Shown: positions 46,684 to 55,021 of the stretch, one piece after another
Position numbering within the stretch: position 1 is the stretch's first letter
Layout of the letters: each line of letters begins with the position of its first letter
From: Oscillospiraceae bacterium
Lineage (GTDB): Bacteria; Bacillota; Clostridia; Oscillospirales; Acutalibacteraceae
Assembly: GCA_902802375.1 (NCBI GenBank)
Contig: CADCLS010000001.1
Location: 124,001 to 188,000, forward strand
DNA length: 64,000 bases
Reading direction: 5' to 3'
The notes under the pieces: generated by a model
Told to the model about the DNA's origin: nothing
Database searches by the model: none
Seen by the model: the letters and a program-made list of their open reading frames with translations, nothing else
Translations under genes and position numbers: made by a program

Positions 46684-49290
46684 ATGATTTGGCATAGTTC
46701 CGATATAGAATCGGTATCAAAAGAATTATGTGTAGATATTAATTCGGGTCTGCCTAACGGCGTTGCATATCAGCGTCTTCAAGAATATGGGAAAAATCAA
46801 ATTACCAAGACAAAGCAAATTGGTTTTTTACGCCATTTTTTAAGTCAGCTAAACCAAAAGTCTGTATATGCACTTACATTTATCTCAGTTTTATACTTCG
46901 TTATCTCTTTGATTTACGAACAAGGCTTCTTTTATTCGTCGTTTCTGATAATTGCAATCATTGTTATTAATGCTGCGCTTACCGCATATAATCAAACCAT
47001 TTGCGACCGCGCAATTGACTATAAGAGGATTGCCGCCATACCGACCTGCACTGTAATAAGAGAGGGCGTTGAGCGTGAGATTTCATCGAGTGAATTAGTT
47101 GTTGGCGACATTATCGTGCTGAATACCGGGGATTACATTTGTGCAGACGCGCGACTGATTGAAACAAACGGATTTCGCTGTAGTGAATTAGCACTTACCG
47201 GGGACTTAATACCTGTTGAAAAGGATGCTTCAGCTGTTATAGAGAATTTAGTGCCCGTTGCCGGAAGAAAGAATATGGTCTTTTCCGGTTGTAATGTCAT
47301 TCACGGCTGGGCGAAAGCGATTGTTGTTGAGACGGGTATCAACACTGAAATCGGAAAAAGCACCGCTATAGAGGACCAAAGCTCAGGAGTTATCTCAGCG
47401 GTAGAAACAAAACTTACGTCTCTCTCAAAGATTATCAATACCTCTGTTATAATAATCTGCGGTATTGCCTTTTTAATTGGAATGATTATCGGGCTTTTTA
47501 AGTCAGAACCGTTTGCCGCTATGACAGTAAAAACGCTTTTGGACTCTTTAGCGCTCGGCGTATGCGCAATACCTGAAAGTTTGCCTTATATCACAGTAGT
47601 TGTTACTGCACTCGGCGCCGGCCGTCTGATTAAAGATGGCGTTATCATTAAGAATACCGCTGCTATTGAAACTCTCGCAAAAACAACTGTTCTCTGTGCT
47701 GATAAAACCGGCGTTTTCACTCAAAATCATATGTCTGTAAAGTGTGTCTACAACGGTGAAACTCTCGAAAGTGCATTAAGCTCAGATATTGAGCCGAAAA
47801 GCGCGGTTGTTTTGAAGCTTGCCAATGCTTGTTCAATGCTTACTGATGATGCCACTGAATCTGCGATTGAGGAGGCTTGCTTTAAGTTCAATAAAATGAA
47901 CAAGGCTGATGTTGATAACGCTTATCCTCGCCTGGCGTCCATTCCTTTTGACGGCGAACGCAAGATAATGACAAGTATCAATATGATAGAGGGCAAACCG
48001 GTAGCAATTATTAAGGGCGCTCCCGAAACAGTTATTCAAAAATGTGTTGGCGTTGACAAAGCTTCAATAGCAAAGATTTGTGATGAACTCGCCGATAAAG
48101 CGTTACGCCTTATATGTATTGCAATTAAAGCACTTGACGAAATACCTGCGAGCCCTGACCCGTCAGATATTGAAAACAATTTGAAATTTGCCGGTATTAT
48201 CTGCATTGAAGACCCACCGCGCGTTAACGCGGCGGAAAGCATTAAAGTTTGTAAAAATTCCGGGATTAAAGTCGTAATGATTACAGGCGATAACCTTGCA
48301 ACCGCATCAGCTGTTGCAAAAGAAATCGGGATAATGACGGATGATAGCGAAGCATTAAGCGGTTCTGAGCTTGAAGATATGAGTGATGATGAAATAATAG
48401 AAAAAATCGGCTCATACACCGTCTTTGCACGCATCTCTCCTGCCCAAAAGCTTCGCATAGTTGAGTCGCTTAAGGCTTCCGGCGAGATAGTTACAGTTAC
48501 CGGCAACGGTCTCGACGACGCCGATGTGCTATCGGTATCCGATGTTGGATTTGCCATTGGTGCAGAGGGTAATGACGTCGCCAGAGGCAACGCTGACGCT
48601 ATAATAAAAAGCAAGGATTTTTCGTCTGTTGTTAATGTCTTCAAAGAATGCTACGGACTTTTGAGCAACATAAAAAAAACCGTCCACTATCTTTTAGGAT
48701 GCAATATATCTGAGATGTTGATTTTCATTATCGGACTTTTGATATTCAAACTCCCCGTTCTTACCGCAGTTCAGCTTCTTTGGATAAATCTGCTCACAGA
48801 CGCCCTGCCGGTATTCTCGGTTACTACGCAACCTTACGACAAATCAGAAATTATTCAATCCGATAAGCTTGTTAAGGGAAAAATCTTTGATTTGATGTCA
48901 CTGATTAATATTGCCGTTTCTGCAATAACGTTTACGGTTTGTGCTCTTATTGCTTTTTCAATCGGCAATATCGGCGGAATAAGCACAGCATATACAATGG
49001 CATTTTCTACTATTGCTCTTTCTCAAATATTTCATTCCTTGAATTTTTCCACAAGTCGGTCAATAATAAGTATTAGATATAGTCACAATAAATTTATGAT
49101 ACTTTCAAGCCTTTTTGCAACAATTCTTACCATAATTCTGTGTATTACCCCGGCAGGAGTCGTATTTGGTCTTAAGGCTTTAAGCTTCGGACAATTATTG
49201 ATTTCGCTCGGTTTATCACTGTTAATTATTCCGGTAAACGAAGTTTTGAAGATAGTTGCTGCTAAAAAGTCAGAAGTTAAAGGTGCTTAA
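46684..49290 (+). CDS. P2A-type cation-transporting ATPase with altered catalytic motifs
   Basis: Resembles calcium P-type ATPases: 868 residues, N-terminal cation ATPase domain, about ten membrane segments. Intact: phosphorylated Asp340 in DKTG, FDGERK and KGAPE for nucleotide binding, MITGDN, M4 PESLP with Glu298, M5 CNISE, M6 WINLLTDALP. Altered: TGES of the actuator reads TGDL (172-175); DKTGTLT reads DKTGVFT; TGDGVNDAPAL reads TGNGLDDADVL (Asn608, Asp611, Asp612). It may be slow, regulatory or a pseudo-pump. No frameshift is seen. Translationally linked to the next membrane protein gene, which starts two bases after its stop. Confidence 0.85.
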   Translation: MIWHSSDIESVSKELCVDINSGLPNGVAYQRLQEYGKNQITKTKQIGFLRHFLSQLNQKSVYALTFISVLYFVISLIYEQGFFYSSFLIIAIIVINAALTAYNQTICDRAIDYKRIAAIPTCTVIREGVEREISSSELVVGDIIVLNTGDYICADARLIETNGFRCSELALTGDLIPVEKDASAVIENLVPVAGRKNMVFSGCNVIHGWAKAIVVETGINTEIGKSTAIEDQSSGVISAVETKLTSLSKIINTSVIIICGIAFLIGMIIGLFKSEPFAAMTVKTLLDSLALGVCAIPESLPYITVVVTALGAGRLIKDGVIIKNTAAIETLAKTTVLCADKTGVFTQNHMSVKCVYNGETLESALSSDIEPKSAVVLKLANACSMLTDDATESAIEEACFKFNKMNKADVDNAYPRLASIPFDGERKIMTSINMIEGKPVAIIKGAPETVIQKCVGVDKASIAKICDELADKALRLICIAIKALDEIPASPDPSDIENNLKFAGIICIEDPPRVNAAESIKVCKNSGIKVVMITGDNLATASAVAKEIGIMTDDSEALSGSELEDMSDDEIIEKIGSYTVFARISPAQKLRIVESLKASGEIVTVTGNGLDDADVLSVSDVGFAIGAEGNDVARGNADAIIKSKDFSSVVNVFKECYGLLSNIKKTVHYLLGCNISEMLIFIIGLLIFKLPVLTAVQLLWINLLTDALPVFSVTTQPYDKSEIIQSDKLVKGKIFDLMSLINIAVSAITFTVCALIAFSIGNIGGISTAYTMAFSTIALSQIFHSLNFSTSRSIISIRYSHNKFMILSSLFATILTIILCITPAGVVFGLKALSFGQLLISLGLSLLIIPVNEVLKIVAAKKSEVKGA

Positions 49291-49291
49291 A

Positions 49292-50023
49292 ATGTCTGAA
49301 AAAAAGAAATACGATAGCGATACTTTGAGTCAACAGCGTAAAGCACGAGAGGAATTTTTAGAGCTGAAAAGAATCCAAAACGGTGAAATCGCGGCGCCAC
49401 CCAAACCTAGCGCCTTTGAAAAGACACCTCAAACAGTCGAGGAAAAGGCAAAAAATTTCTGGTACTATTACCGCTGGTGGGTTTTTGCATTTATTTTTAT
49501 TGCTGCTGTTATGGCAATTTGTATAAGTCAATGTGTATCAAGAGAAAATTATGACCTTACCGTAACGGTTTATACCTCTGATTATATAAGCGATGAGTCA
49601 TGCGAAAAAATGAGTGGATATTTTGAAAAATACGGTGACGATGTAAACGGTGACGGTGAAATTCATATTCAGGTAATTAACTGCTCTTACTCGAAGGGTG
49701 AAAACAAGCAGTTCTTACTTACTAATAATACGAAAATTCAAGCTATTATTGCGGCGGACTATGACGCTTTATTATTCATAACAGACGATACCACCTATAA
49801 ATTCTTAAACTCTATTTCGGATTCTGTTTCGCTACTTGAAGCAGACGGAGTAGAGCTTGGCAGTGATTTTTATAATAGTTGTAATATTGACGAATTTTTG
49901 AAGCTTCCTGAAAATTTGAAGATTTCAAGACGAGTTTTAGCTGAAACTGTTATGAAGGACAACGCAGTTGCAAAAAAATGTTATGAGTCATCCGGCAAAA
50001 TTTTAGAGCAAATAAGGCAGTAA
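49292..50023 (+). CDS. Single-pass membrane protein, unknown function
   Basis: 243 residues from the ATG at 49292, with AGGTG six bases upstream. Residues 1-55 are charged and cytoplasmic in type, one membrane helix near 63-83 (WWVFAFIFIAAVMAICIS), then an external domain of about 160 residues with DVNGDGEIHI, an EF-like acidic loop (may bind calcium, not certain). I recognise no family. Immediately downstream of the P-type ATPase, so possibly its partner. Ends before the greA promoter. Confidence 0.65.
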   Translation: MSEKKKYDSDTLSQQRKAREEFLELKRIQNGEIAAPPKPSAFEKTPQTVEEKAKNFWYYYRWWVFAFIFIAAVMAICISQCVSRENYDLTVTVYTSDYISDESCEKMSGYFEKYGDDVNGDGEIHIQVINCSYSKGENKQFLLTNNTKIQAIIAADYDALLFITDDTTYKFLNSISDSVSLLEADGVELGSDFYNSCNIDEFLKLPENLKISRRVLAETVMKDNAVAKKCYESSGKILEQIRQ

Positions 50024-50032
50024 TTTTACTGC

Positions 50033-50061
50033 TTGACATATCATTTGCCTGTATATATAAT
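50033..50061 (+). promoter_or_regulatory. Sigma-A promoter of greA
   Basis: Exact consensus: TTGACA (50033-50038), 17-base spacer, TATAAT (50056-50061). Confidence 0.9.
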
Positions 50062-50106
50062 ATCTATTGGTAAATCTATACTATTTAATTAAAGGTGGTT
50101 TTTTAA

Positions 50107-50580
50107 TTGGCAAAAGCAATTAAAATGACAGAAGACGGTCTTAAAAAATTAGAAGAAGAGCTTGAAACTCTTAAAACAAAAGGTCGTGCCGATATAGCGG
50201 AAAAGATTAAAATAGCACGCGGCTATGGAGACCTTTCAGAAAACAGCGAATATGATGAAGCTAAGAATGAACAAGCGAAAATTGAAGCCCGTATTGTTGA
50301 AATTGAAGCAATGCTTAAAAACGCCGAAATAATAAGCGATATTAAAGGTGCTCCGAAAATCGTTAAGGTCGGCGCCAAAGTTAAAGTTCTCGATATAGAA
50401 CTCAACGAGGAATTTGAGTATTATATAGTTGGCTCAACTGAGGCCGACCCACTTAACAATAAGATTTCAGATGAGTCACCTATGGGCAAAGCACTTATAG
50501 GTAAAAAGACCGGTAACGAGGCTATTGTCGAAGCTCCTGCCGGCGAAATTAAGCTCAAGATTTTGAAGATATCAAAGTGA
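50107..50580 (+). CDS. greA: Transcription elongation factor GreA
   Basis: Rescues backtracked RNA polymerase by stimulating transcript cleavage. 157 residues: N-terminal coiled coil with the acidic tip [17 protein letters not shown]-terminal FKBP-like domain ending [26 protein letters not shown] start at 50107 with AAGGTGG eight bases upstream. Followed by a terminator and lysS, as in many Firmicutes. Confidence 0.97.
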   Translation: MAKAIKMTEDGLKKLEEELETLKTKGRADIAEKIKIARGYGDLSENSEYDEAKNEQAKIEARIVEIEAMLKNAEIISDIKGAPKIVKVGAKVKVLDIELNEEFEYYIVGSTEADPLNNKISDESPMGKALIGKKTGNEAIVEAPAGEIKLKILKISK

Positions 50581-50586
50581 TTTTTC

Positions 50587-50609
50587 GGGCAGTATTAACT
50601 GCCCTTTTT
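50587..50609 (+). terminator. Intrinsic terminator between greA and lysS
   Basis: Stem GGGCAGT / ACTGCCC, ATTA loop, then TTTTTC. It lies in the 50-base gap, so lysS would depend on readthrough. Confidence 0.85.
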
Positions 50610-50631
50610 CTAAACGGAAGGATGTATAATA

Positions 50632-52143
50632 ATGGCTCAGTTTGAAAATCAGGGTACTGAACAGAATTTAAGTGAAATTTTGCAGGTTCGCCGTGATAAG
50701 CTCTCTGTACTAAGAGAGTCCGGCAAAGACCCGTTTATTAAAACAAAATATGAAATTGATGCAAATTCAGCCGATATTAAAGCGAATTTTGAAAGATTTG
50801 AAAATAAAACCGTTTCCATTGCCGGCAGAATTATGAGCCGCAGAATTATGGGGAAAGCCAGCTTTGCAGGCATTCGTGACGGCGAAGGCGATATTCAGCT
50901 CTATATCTCGCGTGACGATGCAGGCGAAGAGGATTATGCGGCTTTCAAAAAATGGGATATCGGCGATATAATCGGAATTAAAGGTTTTGTGTTCAAGACC
51001 AAGACCGGTGAAATAACCGTTCATGTAAATCATATTGAGCTTTTGGCGAAATCTCTTCTTCCCTTGCCCGAAAAATTCCACGGTCTTAAAGATACCGATA
51101 CAAGATACCGTCAGCGCTATGTTGATTTAATTGTAAATCCTGAGGTTCGTGAAACTTTTATAAAGCGTTCTCAAATTTTGCGTGAAATACGCGCTTATCT
51201 TGATTCTAAGGGATTTTTAGAGGTAGACACACCTATTTTAGTTCCCCTTGAAATTGGTGCGGCAGCGCGCCCGTTTAAGACGCATCACAACACTCTTGAT
51301 ATGGATATGTATTTGCGTATCGAAACTGAACTTTACCTTAAGCGTCTTATTGTAGGCGGTATGAATAAGGTATATGAGGTCGGCAGGATTTTCCGCAATG
51401 AGGGTATGGATACTAAACACAACCCAGAATTTACTACTATTGAGCTTTATGAGGCCTATACTGATTACCGCGGAATTATGGACCTCGTTGAAGAGCTGTA
51501 TTCAATGCTCGCGGAAAAAATTTGCGGCAGCAAAAAGATTATGTATCAAGGCATAGACATTGATATGGGCAATTGGGAGCGCCTTACTATGGTTGAGGCG
51601 GTAAAAAAATACTCCGGTTGTGATTATTACTCTTGGAAAAGCGACGATGACGCACGGGCAGTAGCTAAAGAAAAGGGAGTTGAAGTACCTGCGGATGCAA
51701 CTAAAGGTACTGTTCTCGCCGAGTTGTTTGACGCCTTCGTTGAGGACAAGCTAATTCAACCTACATTTATTTATGACTATCCTGTTGAAAACAGTCCTCT
51801 GGCAAAGCGTAAACCCGAAGACCCGAATTTTACCGAGAGATTTGAGTATTTCATAAATGCTACGGAATTCGGCAACGCTTTCAGTGAGCTCAATGATCCG
51901 ATAGACCAAAAAGAGCGTTTTGAAAGTCAAGTTGCCGCAAAACGCGCCGCAGACCCTGACTGTAACAGTGAAGTAGATTATGACTATATCACTGCTCTTG
52001 AATATGGCTTAGCGCCTACCGGAGGTTTAGGCTTCGGTGTTGACAGACTTGTAATGCTTCTCACCGACTCGCCTTCCATCAGAGATGTTTTGCTCTTCCC
52101 GACAGATGTTTTGCTCTTCCCGACTATGAAGCCTATTGAATAA
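50632..52143 (+). CDS. lysS: Lysyl-tRNA synthetase, class II
   Basis: Charges tRNA-Lys. 503 residues: OB-fold anticodon domain ([20 protein letters not shown]), motif 1 around [25 protein letters not shown], motif 2 [21 protein letters not shown] and motif 3 [16 protein letters not shown]. After motif 3 the usual [13 protein letters not shown] is broken by a repeat of DVLLFPT (485-491 and 492-498), due to a 21-base tandem duplication at 52084-52125. The frame is kept and the gene should be functional, with a slightly longer C-terminal helix. Confidence 0.96.
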   Translation: MAQFENQGTEQNLSEILQVRRDKLSVLRESGKDPFIKTKYEIDANSADIKANFERFENKTVSIAGRIMSRRIMGKASFAGIRDGEGDIQLYISRDDAGEEDYAAFKKWDIGDIIGIKGFVFKTKTGEITVHVNHIELLAKSLLPLPEKFHGLKDTDTRYRQRYVDLIVNPEVRETFIKRSQILREIRAYLDSKGFLEVDTPILVPLEIGAAARPFKTHHNTLDMDMYLRIETELYLKRLIVGGMNKVYEVGRIFRNEGMDTKHNPEFTTIELYEAYTDYRGIMDLVEELYSMLAEKICGSKKIMYQGIDIDMGNWERLTMVEAVKKYSGCDYYSWKSDDDARAVAKEKGVEVPADATKGTVLAELFDAFVEDKLIQPTFIYDYPVENSPLAKRKPEDPNFTERFEYFINATEFGNAFSELNDPIDQKERFESQVAAKRAADPDCNSEVDYDYITALEYGLAPTGGLGFGVDRLVMLLTDSPSIRDVLLFPTDVLLFPTMKPIE

Positions 52144-52165
52144 TTAAAAGAGAGGACAGAATGGT

Positions 52166-52750
52166 TTGAGTTTTAAAAAGAATATACCGAACTTAATAAC
52201 ATTGCTGAGATTACTCGGTACTATATGTATTCTTTTTATAGTGCCGCTTAAACCTCTGTATTTTGCCGTATACACAGCAACCGGTGTAACCGATTTGCTT
52301 GACGGTTTTATTGCCCGTAAACTTAATTTGACAAGTACCTTCGGCGCCCGCCTTGACAGTATTGCGGATTTATGCTTTTATACAATAAGCATCATTAAAC
52401 TGTTGCCGATACTTGTTGATATTCTGCCCGGATATGTCTGGATTGCAATATCTGTAATTCTTATTGCAAGGACTGCGTCATATATAATTGCGGCAATTAA
52501 GTTTCACCGCTTTGCATCTCACCATACCTGGCTCAATAAAATCACCGGTGTTTTCGTCTTTGCGGTCCCCTATTTCCTTGCTACTCAGTATGCCCTGCCT
52601 TTTTGCATTTCGGTTTGCATAGTGGGTGTTTTATCGACTTCCGAGGATTTGTACATTCACATTTCGGCGACTACATACGATGAGAATATCAAATCCGCCT
52701 TTTTAAGCAGCAAACTTTTCTGTTATCAGGAGGCAAACAATGAAAATTAA
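52166..52750 (+). CDS. CDP-alcohol phosphatidyltransferase family protein, copy A
   Basis: Integral membrane enzyme of the phospholipid head-group transferase family (PgsA/PssA-like). 194 residues, about five membrane segments. The complete motif D-x2-D-G-x2-A-R-x8-G-x3-D-x3-D is present: D43, D46, G47, A50, R51, G60, D64, D68. The start is a TTG at 52166; an ATG five bases earlier is out of frame and ends at once. It overlaps the SGNH hydrolase gene by 11 bases. Highly similar to copy B at 53587. The acceptor alcohol is unknown. Confidence 0.87.
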   Translation: MSFKKNIPNLITLLRLLGTICILFIVPLKPLYFAVYTATGVTDLLDGFIARKLNLTSTFGARLDSIADLCFYTISIIKLLPILVDILPGYVWIAISVILIARTASYIIAAIKFHRFASHHTWLNKITGVFVFAVPYFLATQYALPFCISVCIVGVLSTSEDLYIHISATTYDENIKSAFLSSKLFCYQEANNEN

Positions 52751-53468
52751 AGAGAAGATTTTACTTGATGCGGACGGGCTTTATAAATACGGACCGATAA
52801 ACATTGTGATTTTTGGTGACAGCATATCCCACGGTGCAGTTCGGGGATATATGGACTACGAAAATGTTTACTGGAATGTTCTCAAAAAGAAATTAAATAA
52901 ATACCGTGACTATGTGCCGGTAAATATGATTAACGCCTCAATCGGCGGCACGACTGCAAAACTGTCGCTCGAAAGAATGGAAAGTCAGGTATTTATTCAT
53001 AACCCAGATTTAGTTATTGTTTGCTTCGGACTTAACGATGTAAACGGTCCTATTGAGGATTATACCAATTCATTAGAACGGATTTTCGGCAGATGCTTGC
53101 AGTTCGGCTGTGAAACGGTTTTTTTAACACCTAATATGCTCAATACTTATGTTGCCGATGATACAACCGAAAACTACCGTGAGTATGCCGCAAAAACCGC
53201 TGAAATGCAAAATAACGGGCGAATGGATAAATACATTTCTGATGCGACAGCGCTTGCGGAAAAAATGGGCGTCTGCGTTTGCGACTGCTACTCAAAATGG
53301 AAAGAACTATCGAAGACTACCGACACGACCCTTTTGCTCGCAAACCGGATTAACCACCCAGTTCCCGAAATGCACAAACTGTTTGCCGACGAACTGTATA
53401 AGGCAATTATCGGTGACGAGGAGAACAGCGGCAAAGACAGTTGCAGTACAATGTTTAAATCTTTATAG
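52740..53468 (+). CDS. SGNH/GDSL-type hydrolase
   Basis: Putative esterase or lipase-like hydrolase without signal peptide, so cytoplasmic. 242 residues: block I FGDSISHG with the nucleophile Ser28, block II Gly in NASIGGTT, block III GLND with Asn99, and block V RINHPVPEMH with His206; the usual Asp three residues before the His is replaced (Asn). It sits between two CDP-alcohol phosphatidyltransferase paralogues and overlaps the first, so a lipid or glycerol-ester substrate is plausible. Ends in a terminator. Confidence 0.82.
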   Translation: MKIKEKILLDADGLYKYGPINIVIFGDSISHGAVRGYMDYENVYWNVLKKKLNKYRDYVPVNMINASIGGTTAKLSLERMESQVFIHNPDLVIVCFGLNDVNGPIEDYTNSLERIFGRCLQFGCETVFLTPNMLNTYVADDTTENYREYAAKTAEMQNNGRMDKYISDATALAEKMGVCVCDCYSKWKELSKTTDTTLLLANRINHPVPEMHKLFADELYKAIIGDEENSGKDSCSTMFKSL

Positions 53469-53473
53469 ACAAT

Positions 53474-53510
53474 AAAAAAGAAGGTGAGAACAAATCTCTC
53501 CTTCTTTTTT
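53474..53510 (+). terminator. Intrinsic terminator after the SGNH hydrolase gene
   Basis: 16-bp stem with one mismatch, AAAAAAGAAGGTGAGA against TCTCTCCTTCTTTTTT, 5-base loop, T-rich tail. Confidence 0.85.
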
Positions 53511-53586
53511 ATACTCTTTTTCTCCCCACGATGAAACCAATAGAGTAAAATTCTCTCTTACTAATTGCAAGTGAGGAATTTGTGGT

Positions 53587-54132
53587 TTGAGTTTTAAGAA
53601 GAATATACCTAATTTTATTACCTTGCTCAGGTTTATGGGCACAATAGCTATTATATTTTTAACTCCGTTAAAGCCGATATACTTTGCGGTATACACGGTG
53701 ACAGGTATTACAGATTTGTTTGACGGGTTTATTGCCAGAAAAATGAAAGCTTCAAGCACTTTTGGTGCGCGGCTTGACAGTATTGCTGATTTATGCTTTT
53801 ATTCTGTCAGCATAATTAAGCTCCTTCCAACGCTCTGGAAAACGCTTCCACGCTTTATTTGGATAGTTGTAGCGGCGATACTGATTTTAAGAGCGCTGTC
53901 ATACATAATCGCGGCAATTAAATTCCGCCGTTTTGCAGCTCATCATACATGGCTTAATAAAATTACAGGTGCCTTTGTTTTTGCACTTCCCTATTTTCTT
54001 ATTACTCCTATTGCGATAATTTACTGTTTTGTTGTATGCGGCATTGGTATTTTATCAACTGCCGAAGATTTATATATACATATTTGTACTTCTGAATACA
54101 ACGAAAACATCAAATCAGTTCTATCAATATAA
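53587..54132 (+). CDS. CDP-alcohol phosphatidyltransferase family protein, copy B
   Basis: 181 residues, same fold and full catalytic motif as copy A (D43, D46, G47, A50, R51, G60, D64, D68). By eye roughly two thirds of residues are the same, with the best match at the N-terminus and in the YIIAAIKF-RFA-HHTWLNKITG region; the last 20 residues differ. TTG start again, in a conserved TGGTTTGAGTTTTAA context. It follows a terminator, so it probably has its own weak promoter, which I could not identify. Confidence 0.86.
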   Translation: MSFKKNIPNFITLLRFMGTIAIIFLTPLKPIYFAVYTVTGITDLFDGFIARKMKASSTFGARLDSIADLCFYSVSIIKLLPTLWKTLPRFIWIVVAAILILRALSYIIAAIKFRRFAAHHTWLNKITGAFVFALPYFLITPIAIIYCFVVCGIGILSTAEDLYIHICTSEYNENIKSVLSI

Positions 54133-54137
54133 TTTTT

Positions 54138-54166
54138 CAGGACTATGGCAAAAAGCCATAGTCCTG
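54138..54166. terminator. Bidirectional terminator
   Basis: Perfect 12-bp stem CAGGACTATGGC / GCCATAGTCCTG, 5-base loop, between the convergent copy B gene and the ZIP transporter gene. Confidence 0.88.
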
Positions 54167-54169
54167 ATT

Positions 54170-54970
54170 TTATCCGAGCATTACATCAAGCAACATCATT
54201 ACCGCAAATCCCGTTACAATTCCCATTGTTGCGGTGTACGGATTTTTTGATTGATTTTGCTGACATTCCGGTATCAACTCGTGTACCGCCACCAAAATCA
54301 TAGCACCTGCCGCAAAGGACAGAGCAAACGGTAGAATTGCTTCCACATATAAAACAAGAGCCGCGCCGATTACGCCGGCAACAGGTTCGACTATGCCTGA
54401 TGCCTGACCTATCATAAAGCTTTTAAGCCTCGATATACCCTCACGCCTCAGCGGCAAAGATACAGCGGCGCCCTCAGGAAAATTTTGAAGTCCTATGCCC
54501 ACCGCAATACTTATGGCACCCATTAAGCATTCTGCACTCTGATTTGTGCTTGATAAAGCGCCAAATGCGACACCAACAGCTAAGCCTTCAGGTATGTTGT
54601 GCAGCGTTATTGATAAAACCAAAAGAATTATTCTGTTGTATCTGTTAGATGATGCAGTATTGCCGTTAAACTTCAATGTGGCTTTTGTGACTATCTTGTC
54701 AGAAAGCCACATAAATAATGCTCCGCACAAAAAGCCCACGGTAACTATGAAATATGCAGGTGTTTTGAACGCGGCGTCAGCCCTCTCGATAGCAGGCTCC
54801 AAAAGCGACCAAAAAGATGCGGCTATCATAACGCCCGATGCAAAACCGAGCATAATATTAAGAAACTTTGGCGACGGTTTTTTGAAAAATATTACTGTCG
54901 CGGCACCAAGTGCCGTTACAAACCATGTCCCTAAAGTTGCAATTCCGGCATAAAGTATGTTTACAGACAT
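54170..54970 (-). CDS. ZIP family metal transporter
   Basis: Imports divalent metals such as zinc. 266 residues, eight membrane segments. Metal-site motifs are HNIPEG (124-129) in segment 4 and NFPEG (163-167) in segment 5, with VHELIPE near the C-terminus; the cytoplasmic loop between segments 3 and 4 is short. The ATG at 54970 has GGAGGG six bases upstream, but that site lies in the arm of a perfect dyad, suggesting control of this gene. It follows spoIVA by 51 bases. Confidence 0.9.
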   Translation of the reverse strand: MSVNILYAGIATLGTWFVTALGAATVIFFKKPSPKFLNIMLGFASGVMIAASFWSLLEPAIERADAAFKTPAYFIVTVGFLCGALFMWLSDKIVTKATLKFNGNTASSNRYNRIILLVLSITLHNIPEGLAVGVAFGALSSTNQSAECLMGAISIAVGIGLQNFPEGAAVSLPLRREGISRLKSFMIGQASGIVEPVAGVIGAALVLYVEAILPFALSFAAGAMILVAVHELIPECQQNQSKNPYTATMGIVTGFAVMMLLDVMLG

Positions 54971-54975
54971 TTTTT

Positions 54976-55014
54976 ACCCTCCTGTACCATTATATTTCTT
55001 TAGTACAGGAGGGT
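54976..55014 (-). promoter_or_regulatory. Perfect 12-bp dyad covering the ZIP ribosome site, with TATAAT in its loop
   Basis: Arms ACCCTCCTGTAC (54976-54987) and GTACAGGAGGGT (55003-55014), 15-base loop. On the minus strand the second arm contains the GGAGGG ribosome site, and the loop contains TATAAT. Either an mRNA hairpin that hides the ribosome site or an operator around a promoter. No T-run follows, so it is not an ordinary terminator. Confidence 0.7.
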
Positions 55015-55021
55015 GATTAAT

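Noticed and set aside
48036..48644. Minus-strand open frame of 202 codons within the P-type ATPase gene
   Set aside because: Ser/Ala/Thr-rich shadow translation without a ribosome site.
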